DNA of 12,252 bases, taken from CAYXTW01 sp964452645 (GTDB lineage: Bacteria; Zixibacteria; MSB-5A5; GN15; PGXB01). Each line of letters opens with the position of its first letter. The stretch's first letter is position 1. Below are positions 7,511 through 12,252 of the stretch, in pieces. Where the stretch lies: assembly GCA_964452645.1 (NCBI GenBank), contig CAYVMO010000054.1:1-12252 (forward strand), given 5' to 3'. The notes beneath the pieces are model-generated. The model was not told where the DNA came from and made no database searches. It saw only the letters and a list, made by a program, of their open reading frames with translations. The translations under genes and the position numbers were made by a program.

Positions 7511-8635
7511 ATGGCCAAAGATTATTATGACATACTTGAGGTTCCCGAGAACGCGTCGAAGGACGATATAAAAAAATCCTTTCGTGCCAAAGCCAAGAAA
7601 TATCATCCCGATCGCAATCCCGGCAATAAAGAAGCCGAGGCGAAGTTTAAGGAAGCCTCCGAGGCATACGAGGTTCTCAGCGACGATCAGAAGCGTCAGC
7701 AATACGATACCATGCGCAAGTACGGTGCTTATGGCGGCTTCGGCGGACAGACCCCGGGCGGCGGGCAGGGTTTCGATTTTTCACAATTCAAAAATGGTTT
7801 CAGATTTGAAGACCTCGGCGGTATGGGGCCTTTTGCCGACCTGTTTAGCTCTATATTCGGCGGTGAAGATTTATTCGGGCGGATGCGAAAGGGACCGGGA
7901 AAAGGAAGACAACGCCCGCGGACAACGCGAGGAAATAACTTATCCATAAAGCTGACGATCGGCTTCGAGGAAGCCATTCATGGAACCAGCAAGACGATTA
8001 TCCTTAACAAACCGGAAGTATGCACTATATGTCACGGTACCGGCGATGAACCGGGAAGCCGTCAGAAAGTTTGCGATAACTGTCAGGGAAGAGGGACGGT
8101 CAGCTTCGCCCAGGGGGCTTTTGCCATTTCGCGGCCCTGCCCCAAATGTCTGGGTAAAGGAGTGGTGCCGGGAAAGCCATGTCATGGTTGCAGAGGTTCC
8201 GGACGAGTCAAAGTAAAAAGAAAAGTACGTGTCAAAATTCCCGCCGGGATCGACGATGGCGGTCGTATCCGTCTTCGTGGGATGGGTAATCCCGGATCCG
8301 ATGGCGGACAGAATGGAGATTTAATTATAACCGTGAGTACAGGAAAACATCAGCAGTTCGATCGACGGGGCAACGATATTTATACAACCGTCGAGATAAC
8401 TTATCCTCAGGCGGTTCTGGGCGGCAAAATACCGATTAAAACATTGGCCAAAACCGTCAATATGAACATCGCGCCCGGGACGGTGCATGGGACTAAACTC
8501 CGATTGAAGGGGATGGGTCTGGCGGTCAATGGTTCTCAGGGTGACCAGTATGTCGAAGTACATATCAAAGTTCCCAAAACGACCACGCCCCGCCAGAAAG
8601 AACTACTCGAAGAGTTGGCAAAGACGATGTTGTAG
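7511..8635 (+). CDS. dnaJ: Chaperone DnaJ (Hsp40), type I
   Basis: 374 residues, the standard length, with all type I domains. J-domain 3-70 with the HPD motif at residues 32-34 (KKYHPDRNPG), which stimulates DnaK ATPase. Gly/Phe-rich region ~75-130 (GGFGGQTPGGGQGFDFSQF ... FADLFSSIFGGEDLF). Zinc-binding region from Cys171 to ~231 with four intact CxxCxGxG repeats (CTICHGTG, CDNCQGRG, CPKCLGKG, CHGCRGSG) holding two zinc ions. C-terminal substrate-binding/dimer domains follow (VKIPAGIDDGGRIRLRGMG ... LGGKIPIKTL ... IAPGTVHGTKLRLKGMG). It delivers unfolded proteins to the DnaK encoded upstream. The start lacks a visible Shine-Dalgarno (GAAGG is ~20 bases away) but the N-terminus MAKDYYDILEV fits the family exactly. 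A structured gap with its own -10 box separates it from dnaK, so it may be transcribed separately. Confidence 0.97.
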   Translation: MAKDYYDILEVPENASKDDIKKSFRAKAKKYHPDRNPGNKEAEAKFKEASEAYEVLSDDQKRQQYDTMRKYGAYGGFGGQTPGGGQGFDFSQFKNGFRFEDLGGMGPFADLFSSIFGGEDLFGRMRKGPGKGRQRPRTTRGNNLSIKLTIGFEEAIHGTSKTIILNKPEVCTICHGTGDEPGSRQKVCDNCQGRGTVSFAQGAFAISRPCPKCLGKGVVPGKPCHGCRGSGRVKVKRKVRVKIPAGIDDGGRIRLRGMGNPGSDGGQNGDLIITVSTGKHQQFDRRGNDIYTTVEITYPQAVLGGKIPIKTLAKTVNMNIAPGTVHGTKLRLKGMGLAVNGSQGDQYVEVHIKVPKTTTPRQKELLEELAKTML

Positions 8636-8704
8636 AGACTGTGGAGTAGGTCAGAATACCGTTTCGGATTTCGACTTGGTAATTATGTTTAGGTTGTTGG
8701 AATT

Positions 8705-8765
8705 AAGAGTAGGGAAGAACCCGAGACCCATTCTTATGGGTCGATGTGGTTCTGCCGTGTTTTTT
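8705..8765. repeat. Palindromic repeat copy A, possible terminator for dnaJ
   Basis: Arms GGAAGAACC (8713-8721) and GGTTCTGCC (8748-8756) pair with one mismatch and enclose a second perfect 6-bp hairpin GACCCA-TTCTTA-TGGGTC (8725-8742). Six T residues follow at 8760-8765, so on the + strand it could end the dnaJ transcript. Nearly the same unit recurs at 9918-9973. The gap 8636-8855 contains this repeat and the hairpin at 8790-8822, and I see no gene in it. Confidence 0.8.
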
Positions 8766-8789
8766 ATGGAAGGAACGTACGCGTTTGGG

Positions 8790-8822
8790 TTCCCCATCCT
8801 GCGCTTCGCGGGACTGTGGGAA
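8790..8822. repeat. Imperfect hairpin before the small membrane-protein gene
   Basis: An inner stem TCCTGCG (8797-8803) / CGCGGGA (8807-8813) with one T-G wobble and loop CTT sits inside an outer stem TTCCC-CA (8790-8796) / TG-t-GGGAA (8815-8822) with single-base bulges. It is probably another intergenic palindromic element; there is no T-run. Confidence 0.5.
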
Positions 8823-8855
8823 AGTATGAAAAGGCAGAAGTGACGTATTTGAATA

Positions 8856-9125
8856 ATGGACTTCTTTAACGAAAACACTTCATTCATAATCGCCGGTGTA
8901 ATACTTTTATTGATCTTCTTTCTGGCCGGCTGGGTCATTAAAAAGCGTTTTATCGACAAAAGCATGTTCGGGACCGGAGCGCAATTTTTCGGTCGCCAGA
9001 TATACAACGACTTCCAGAACGCCGACAAAAAGGCCGCCATCGAGCATGTCATCTATATCGAGGAAGACGAGCGCGAGGAAGCCTTTGACGGCGAGGATTT
9101 CGATCCGCCTCAAAAAGATTCGTAG
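8856..9125 (+). CDS. Small single-pass membrane protein of unknown function
   Basis: 89 residues; not recognised. One hydrophobic segment at residues ~9-28 (SFIIAGVILLLIFFLAGWVI) is followed by KKR, which predicts an N-out, C-in inner-membrane protein. The cytoplasmic part contains FGTGAQFFGRQIYNDFQNADKKAAIEHVIYIEED and a strongly acidic tail (EEDEREEAFDGEDFD). No cysteines, catalytic motif or signal cleavage site. The ATG lacks a strong Shine-Dalgarno. The ordered membrane/basic/acidic pattern makes this strand more credible as coding than the overlapping opposite-strand frame (8651-9052). A GC hairpin follows three bases after the stop region. Nothing nearby defines its job, and it is bounded on both sides by repeats, so it is probably its own unit. 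Confidence 0.62.
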   Translation: MDFFNENTSFIIAGVILLLIFFLAGWVIKKRFIDKSMFGTGAQFFGRQIYNDFQNADKKAAIEHVIYIEEDEREEAFDGEDFDPPQKDS

Positions 9126-9127
9126 AA

Positions 9128-9150
9128 GCTGGGCTTGCCCCAGCCCTCTT
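9128..9150 (+). terminator. Possible weak terminator after the small membrane protein
   Basis: Stem GCTGGG (9128-9133) / CCCAGC (9139-9144) with loop CTTGC begins two bases after the stop and is followed by a pyrimidine-rich CCTCTTCT stretch rather than a clean T-run. Confidence 0.45.
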
Positions 9151-9164
9151 CTATTCTAATTGAG

Positions 9165-9220
9165 GGCGACCGCGAGGGTCACGCCTGCAAATCAGCAATT
9201 AGCAGAAGAAGTGCTCCTGC
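9165..9220. repeat. Two adjacent short inverted repeats
   Basis: GGCGACC (9165-9171) pairs with GGT-ca-CGCC (9177-9185) around a short loop. Next, GCAGAAG (9202-9208) pairs with CTCCTGC (9214-9220) with one mismatch and loop AAGTG. Both resemble intergenic palindromic repeats. No gene is seen between 9126 and 9309. Confidence 0.4.
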
Positions 9221-9271
9221 CTGTGTGGCCTGATATATCTTTTAGAAACTTTTTAATAAAAAAATAAGTTT

Positions 9272-9312
9272 ACTTATATAGATATTGTTATATATAGATA
9301 CTTAGAGATATG
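9272..9312 (+). promoter_or_regulatory. AT-rich promoter/operator region of the ArsR-family gene
   Basis: TATATAGATA occurs twice (9275-9284 and 9291-9300), and a related TTAGAGATATG (9302-9312) runs into the start codon. A TTTACT (9269-9274) and TATATA (9291-9296) pair, 16 bases apart, could serve as -35/-10. The repeats overlap the promoter, as expected for a repressor site. The TAGAGATAT word reappears before the next gene (9682-9690), hinting at a shared regulator. Confidence 0.45.
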
Positions 9313-9663
9313 AAAAAACAGACATACATAAGTCTCGATGACAGGAGCTTCAGCAAATATTTTAAGGCGTTTAGCGACCGGTCACGGATCAAAATCTTAA
9401 AGCTGCTGACCTCCAAAGAACTAACGGTCAACGAGATTGTCGCTAAAATCGGCCTGTCGCAGCCGACCGTCAGCCGCCACCTGGGGATCTTGAGGGAAGC
9501 CGGCGCGGTGGTTGACCGCCGGGACGGGCAGAAGGTCTATTACGGCTTGAATAAGGGGGCGGTTCAGAATTGCTGCGAGGGTTTTTGCAGCTGCCTGATG
9601 ATCCGGGTCGAGCCGGAGAAAAGCCCCAAAAGATCGGCCAAGATAAAAAAATCAAAAAAATAA
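9310..9663 (+). CDS. ArsR/SmtB-family winged-helix regulator with C-terminal cysteine cluster
   Basis: 117 residues, typical for the family. Residues ~14-80 form the winged helix: FSKYFKAFSDRSRIKILKLL (first helices), ELTVNEIVAKIGLSQPTVSRHLGILREAGAV (helix-turn-helix, recognition helix SQPTVSRHLGIL at ~50-61), then the wing VDRRDGQKVYYGL. Known members bind DNA as dimers and are released by metals or other stimuli. The classic alpha-3 ELCVCD metal box is absent (ELTVNE here), but the C-terminal helix carries CC-x3-C-x-C (Cys88, 89, 93, 95), a possible thiolate site. A Lys/Ser-rich basic tail (KRSAKIKKSKK) ends the protein. ATG at 9310 is the only sensible start; no ordinary Shine-Dalgarno is present and the leader would be very short. 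The neighbour 73 bases downstream is a tiny Cys-rich protein, suggesting a joint metal- or thiol-related role (inference). Confidence 0.9.
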   Translation: MKKQTYISLDDRSFSKYFKAFSDRSRIKILKLLTSKELTVNEIVAKIGLSQPTVSRHLGILREAGAVVDRRDGQKVYYGLNKGAVQNCCEGFCSCLMIRVEPEKSPKRSAKIKKSKK

Positions 9664-9680
9664 AAATTTTTGAAACAAAT

Positions 9681-9709
9681 ATAGAGATATATGCATATAT
9701 AAATATAGT
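9681..9709 (+). promoter_or_regulatory. Palindromic operator-like site before the Cys-rich small protein
   Basis: ATATATGCATATAT at 9687-9700 is a perfect 14-base palindrome, preceded by TAGAGATAT (9682-9690), which is also found at the start of the ArsR gene (9303-9311). A TATAGT (9704-9709) may be a -10 element. The gap between the two genes is 73 bases and almost entirely A/T. Confidence 0.45.
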
Positions 9710-9736
9710 AATAACCCTTAAACTGAGGAGCAAAAG

Positions 9737-9925
9737 ATGGAAAAAGAAACCGGATCAATCAGATTTTTCGAGACTGACGACGGTTATCGCGTCGAGGTGA
9801 AAGGTAAAAGCCTGAAAGAGGCGATGTCCTGCTGCGGACCGATGTTCGGTACGGGCGCCGCCAAAATGGTCGCCTGCTGTGTCCCGGCTGATTGCTGCCC
9901 GCCGGAAGGCAAGAAGAAAGAGTAG
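9737..9925 (+). CDS. 62-residue cysteine-rich protein with three Cys-Cys pairs
   Basis: Not a family I can name. ATG is supported by GAGGAG at 9725-9730, six bases upstream. Residues 7-28 (SIRFFETDDGYRVEVKGKSLKE) look like a beta-hairpin followed by a helix start. The second half carries six cysteines as CC-x13-CC-x4-CC (Cys32/33, 47/48, 53/54) in MSCCGPM and ACCVPADCCPP, then a lysine tail. There is no signal peptide or membrane segment, so it should be cytoplasmic. Vicinal Cys pairs suggest soft-metal or arsenical binding, or a redox role. It follows an ArsR-family gene with its own CC motif and similar upstream DNA, so co-regulation is likely. The stop codon and everything after it belong to a palindromic repeat (9918-9973), so the last residues may have been set by repeat insertion. 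Function is inferred only from cysteines and context. Confidence 0.72.
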   Translation: MEKETGSIRFFETDDGYRVEVKGKSLKEAMSCCGPMFGTGAAKMVACCVPADCCPPEGKKKE

Positions 9926-9973
9926 GGAAGAACCCAAGCCCCATTCTTATGGGGGCGCAGTGGTTCTGCCATG
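9918..9973. repeat. Palindromic repeat copy B
   Basis: Second copy of the unit at 8705-8759. Arms GGAAGAACC (9926-9934) / GGTTCTGCC (9962-9970) surround GCCCCA (9938-9943), loop TTCTTA and TGGGGGC (9950-9956). Compared with copy A, the stem changes from GACCCA/TGGGTC to GCCCCA/TGGGG(G)C, i.e. paired bases change together. It supplies the TAG stop of the Cys-rich gene at 9923-9925. Confidence 0.82.
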
Positions 9974-10011
9974 CAGCTTATAAATGAAAAGCAAGGTTTG
10001 ATAAGAGGATT

Positions 10012-10063
10012 GACAGAACCACATCGTCCCCTCGATAAATCGCGGGGAACCTCAGTTCTGCCC
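10012..10063. repeat. Palindromic repeat copy C, inverted and divergent
   Basis: CAGAAC (10014-10019) pairs with GTTCTG (10055-10060), enclosing CCCC-t-CGAT-AA-ATCG-c-GGGG (10028-10047). The 13 bases CAGAACCACATCG at 10014-10026 are the exact reverse complement of 8742-8754 in copy A. It lies between two convergent genes, four bases from the stop of the minus-strand gene, and may act as a two-way terminator-like barrier, though no T-run follows on either strand. Confidence 0.65.
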
Positions 10064-10066
10064 TTG

Positions 10067-10654
10067 CTACTTTTCTGCTACCTCGAACCGATCCAGCGCC
10101 TCGCGGAACCGCGACTCGCCTTCGCCGAAATACTCCCGTGATGATATCAGTAACTCATAAACGACCGTCTCGGTGGTCATATCGATATAAGCGACCATGG
10201 CCAATTCGTATTCACCGCCCGGATCTTTGGTTTCGAAAATTATCGCCTGATTTCCACTTGAGTAAAAGGTTGTATCCGACCGAATTATTTCAAGATTTTC
10301 GATCTTTTCAAGCAAATAAGCCGAATCGGCAGAAATGAACTCGCTGTAAGTCCGCTCGCCGTTTTTGAAAATCCCGACTCGGATTTTTGTCGTGTAGCCG
10401 AAATAACTTTCGCTATCAGGATAAAAGGCGGCGGTGTAGCTGTCGTTCTCGGCATTGTCAAAATCGATAATCCAATCTTCCGGGGCATTCATATAATAGG
10501 AGAAAGTCCCGCCCTCATAATAAGCGCCTTCATTTTGAGGATTTTCCTGAGCTGTTGTTTTTAGATAGGTCAGAAATAAAACGAAGGCAGTTATCAATAA
10601 ATATTGGAACCGCATACATGTCTTTAGAAATTTTCCCATCCGGGCTTCTTTCAT
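10067..10654 (-). CDS. Secreted or periplasmic protein of unknown function
   Basis: Up to 195 residues; I do not recognise a named family. A signal peptide is evident: basic start, hydrophobic core FQYLLITAFVLFLTYL (about residues 16-31), then KTTAQE as a likely cleavage region, leaving ~160 mature residues with no cysteine. The mature part alternates aromatic/polar strands (GGTFSYYMNAPEDWIIDF, AAFYPDSESYFGYTTKIRVGIF, AIIFETKDPGGEYELAMVAYID) and ends with a helix (ESRFREALDRFEVAEK), an alpha/beta pattern like small PsbP-like or stress-induced periplasmic proteins, but this is only a resemblance. Start is uncertain: Met1 (10654), Met6 (10639) or Met14. The -10 box at 10660-10665 would start transcription at about Met1, favouring Met6 with a GAAG ribosome site or a leaderless mRNA. 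It is divergent from the HMG-CoA synthase operon. Confidence 0.8.
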   Translation of the reverse strand: MKEARMGKFLKTCMRFQYLLITAFVLFLTYLKTTAQENPQNEGAYYEGGTFSYYMNAPEDWIIDFDNAENDSYTAAFYPDSESYFGYTTKIRVGIFKNGERTYSEFISADSAYLLEKIENLEIIRSDTTFYSSGNQAIIFETKDPGGEYELAMVAYIDMTTETVVYELLISSREYFGEGESRFREALDRFEVAEK

Positions 10655-10659
10655 AGTTA

Positions 10660-10688
10660 ATTATACACATTCAAAAGACTATCGACAA
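10660..10688 (-). promoter_or_regulatory. Sigma-70-type promoter for the minus-strand secreted-protein gene
   Basis: Reading the minus strand: TTGTCG (plus 10683-10688), a 17-base spacer, then a perfect TATAAT (plus 10660-10665). It is only five bases from the first ATG, which constrains the start codon choice. Confidence 0.6.
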
Positions 10689-10709
10689 AGAATAAAAATC
10701 CGAAACCGC

Positions 10710-10738
10710 TTGCCAAAATGGGGGGAAATTGCTATAAT
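10710..10738 (+). promoter_or_regulatory. Sigma-70-type promoter for the HMG-CoA synthase operon
   Basis: TTGCCA (10710-10715), a 17-base spacer, then TATAAT (10733-10738) preceded by TGC, i.e. an extended -10. The predicted start ~10745 leaves a ~75-base leader. The two divergent -35 boxes are 21 bases apart, so a regulator bound between them could affect both genes. Confidence 0.65.
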
Positions 10739-10819
10739 TCAAATCTTTATTGGGATTGGGCTGCGTAGAAATGGTAGAAACGCAAACGAAAGATTGACGA
10801 ATAAAATGAGGTAGCTTAA

Positions 10820-11869
10820 ATGGTTGGAATTGTTGGCTACGGAGCGCATATTCCCCGGCATCGAATCAAGGTTGAAGAGATCGCCAAAGTGTGGGGAGCC
10901 GATGCGCCCAGCTACAAAAAAGGATTGATGCTTCGCGAAAAATCGGTTCCGACGCCCGACTGTGACACGATTACATTATCGGTCGAGGCGACCAAGAATG
11001 CTCTCAAACGGGCCGAAAATATCGATCCGGCCGAAATCGGGGCCATATATATCGGGTCCGAATCGCACCCATATGCGGTGAAACCGTCGGGGACAGTTGT
11101 GGCCGAGGCGATTGGGGCGGTGCCCGATATACACTGCGCGGATTATGAATTTGCCTGCAAAGCCGGTACCGAGGCGATGTTTGTCACGCTGGGTTTGGTC
11201 AAGGCAGGATATATTAAATATGGTCTGGCCATTGGCGGTGATACCTCGCAGGGTGCTCCCGGCGATGCTCTGGAATATTCGGCCTCAGCTGGAGCCGCGG
11301 CTTTTATAATGGGTAGTGAGAATGTGATTGCCGAGGCGTTATACACGCATTCATTTATGACCGATACGCCTGATTTCTGGCGGCGTGAGTACCAGTTTTA
11401 TCCTCAGCATGGTGGCCGCTTTACCGGTGAGCCGGCGTACTTCAAACATACGATGGGCGCGGCTAATGCCATCATGGAAAAATCGGGCATGAAGCCGCAG
11501 GATTTCACTTATGTGGTTTTCCATCAGCCCAATGGCAAATTCCCAATGCGGGTTGGCAAGATGCTCGGTTTCACCAAAGACCAGATTGAACCGGGCTGGT
11601 TGTCACCGACACTGGGTAATACATATTCGGGCGCGTCGCCGATCGGATTGACCGCAGCGCTGGATATTTCGAAACCGGGTGATTTGATTCTGATGGTATC
11701 GTACGGTTCCGGGGCCGGCTCCGATGCGTTTGTCTGGAAAGTGACCGAACGTATTGACGAAGTTCGCGACAAGGCGGTTCGGACCCGCAAATTGCTTGAT
11801 GAAAATATTACATATCTTGACTATGGAACCTATGCCAAATTCAGGCACAAAATCCGGAAGAACGATTAG
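10820..11869 (+). CDS. Archaeal-type hydroxymethylglutaryl-CoA synthase
   Basis: 349 residues, the length of archaeal HMG-CoA synthases and shorter than the eukaryotic/Gram-positive type (~390-480). It should condense acetyl-CoA with acetoacetyl-CoA to HMG-CoA, the committed step towards mevalonate and isoprenoids, in the cytoplasm. Thiolase-fold features: start MVGIVGYGAHIPRHRI; Glu81 in YIGSESHPYAVKPS (general acid/base); Cys113 in DYEFACKAGTEA (acylated nucleophile); GGDTSQGAPGDALEYSASAGAAAFIMG; His235 in VVFHQPNGKFP; and LGNTYSGASPIGL/SYGSGAGSDAF near the end. All catalytic residues are present. Start supported by TGAGGT (10807-10812) seven bases upstream. A thiolase gene follows 12 bases later with its own ribosome site, the order seen in archaeal operons where a DUF35 protein comes third. 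A KAS III/FabH-like enzyme is the main alternative but the motifs favour HMG-CoA synthase. Confidence 0.92.
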   Translation: MVGIVGYGAHIPRHRIKVEEIAKVWGADAPSYKKGLMLREKSVPTPDCDTITLSVEATKNALKRAENIDPAEIGAIYIGSESHPYAVKPSGTVVAEAIGAVPDIHCADYEFACKAGTEAMFVTLGLVKAGYIKYGLAIGGDTSQGAPGDALEYSASAGAAAFIMGSENVIAEALYTHSFMTDTPDFWRREYQFYPQHGGRFTGEPAYFKHTMGAANAIMEKSGMKPQDFTYVVFHQPNGKFPMRVGKMLGFTKDQIEPGWLSPTLGNTYSGASPIGLTAALDISKPGDLILMVSYGSGAGSDAFVWKVTERIDEVRDKAVRTRKLLDENITYLDYGTYAKFRHKIRKND

Positions 11870-11881
11870 GAGGTGAGACTG

Positions 11882-12252
11882 ATGAGAGATGTTGCAGTAG
11901 TTGGCGTAGGTGTTACGAAATTTGGAGAGGTTTGGGAAAAATCTCTTCGTGATATATATGTCGAGGCGGCGCTGGCGGCGATAGATAATGCCGGTGTCGA
12001 TCATCTCGACTCAATGACGGTCGGTTGTATGACCGGCGGTCTGTTTGTCGGACAGGAGCATCTGGGCTCCCTTCTGGCTGATTATCTCGGTCAGAAAAAC
12101 CTGGCCGCATCGCGGGTCGAATCGGCCTGTGCCTCGGGTGGTCTGGCGTTCCGCAATGCTTTTATCGAAGTCGCTTCCGGGATATCCGATATCGTCATGG
12201 CCGGAGGTGTCGAGAAGATGACCGATATCGGAGGTGATGGGGCTACCTATGC
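11882..12252 (+). CDS. Thiolase (acetoacetyl-CoA thiolase type), 3' end outside window
   Basis: The first 123 residues are visible and the frame is open at the window end. ATG at 11882 is preceded by AGGAGGTGA (11868-11876), which overlaps the stop of the HMG-CoA synthase gene. The protein begins MRDVAVVGVGVTKFGE, as in SCP-x/archaeal-type thiolases, and the nucleophilic Cys lies in RVESACASGGLAF, followed by GISDIVMAGGVEKMTD. Expected length is ~385-395 residues, so roughly two thirds is missing, including the second Cys/His active-site segments. Expected role: condense two acetyl-CoA to acetoacetyl-CoA and pass it to the neighbouring synthase. In methanogens these two enzymes form a complex bridged by a DUF35 protein that channels the intermediate; a DUF35 gene is predicted just beyond the window. 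Confidence 0.9.
   Translation, partial: MRDVAVVGVGVTKFGEVWEKSLRDIYVEAALAAIDNAGVDHLDSMTVGCMTGGLFVGQEHLGSLLADYLGQKNLAASRVESACASGGLAFRNAFIEVASGISDIVMAGGVEKMTDIGGDGATY

Noticed and set aside
8529..8843. 104-residue + strand frame overlapping the end of dnaJ
   Set aside because: Its first part is a shifted reading of dnaJ and the rest runs through repeat copy A and a hairpin; no ribosome site or protein-like pattern.
8651..9052. 133-residue open frame on the minus strand
   Set aside because: It overlaps the better-supported membrane-protein gene and crosses palindromic repeats; its composition is irregular and shows no domain.
8705..10063. Possible CRISPR array from repeated units
   Set aside because: Only three copies, far apart, in both orientations and with palindromic structure; no regular spacers or cas genes.
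11913..12110. Minus-strand frames opposite the HMG-CoA synthase and thiolase genes
   Set aside because: Antisense shadows of well-supported genes; low-complexity, Arg/Pro-rich translations.

Overview
The window reads as part of the chromosome of a diderm (Gram-negative type) bacterium with moderate GC content and short, tightly packed genes. Evidence for an outer membrane is a C-terminal Omp85-type beta-barrel ending in Phe and a lipoprotein with a clear lipobox. The TolB-like/Omp85 fusion, the delta-proteobacteria-style HEAT protein, the many small palindromic repeats between genes and an archaeal-type HMG-CoA synthase suggest an uncultivated lineage of the FCB/Zixibacteria or deltaproteobacterial sort. 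That placement is an inference from gene style, not a database result.

Layout. (1) 1-4596: three head-to-tail genes with zero spacing or overlapping stops/starts: a TolB-propeller/Omp85 barrel (5' end cut off), a BamB-like PQQ-propeller lipoprotein, and a 743-residue HEAT-repeat protein. (2) 4597-8635: a chaperone block, hsp20 - dnaK - dnaJ. hsp20 has a sigma-54-like -24/-12 element preceded by two dyad-symmetric sites. A strong intrinsic terminator lies between hsp20 and dnaK, and dnaJ has its own -10 box. grpE and hrcA are not in the window and no CIRCE element is seen. (3) 8636-10066: an accessory stretch with several palindromic repeats, a small membrane protein, and a compact pair made of an ArsR-family regulator with a C-terminal Cys cluster and a 62-residue protein with three Cys-Cys pairs. 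(4) 10067-10819: a secreted protein of unknown function on the minus strand, divergent from the next operon, with two good sigma-70-type promoters back to back. (5) 10820-12252: archaeal-type HMG-CoA synthase followed by a thiolase (cut off by the window end), the first steps of the mevalonate pathway.

How the genes work together. The first operon probably serves outer-membrane assembly or transport. Hsp20 holds unfolding proteins that DnaK/DnaJ then refold, and the promoter layout suggests these are tuned separately. The ArsR regulator and the Cys-rich peptide share AT-rich operator-like sequences and may form a small metal- or thiol-responsive unit; this is the most likely candidate for something undescribed. 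The HMG-CoA synthase/thiolase pair would make HMG-CoA from acetyl-CoA for isoprenoids.
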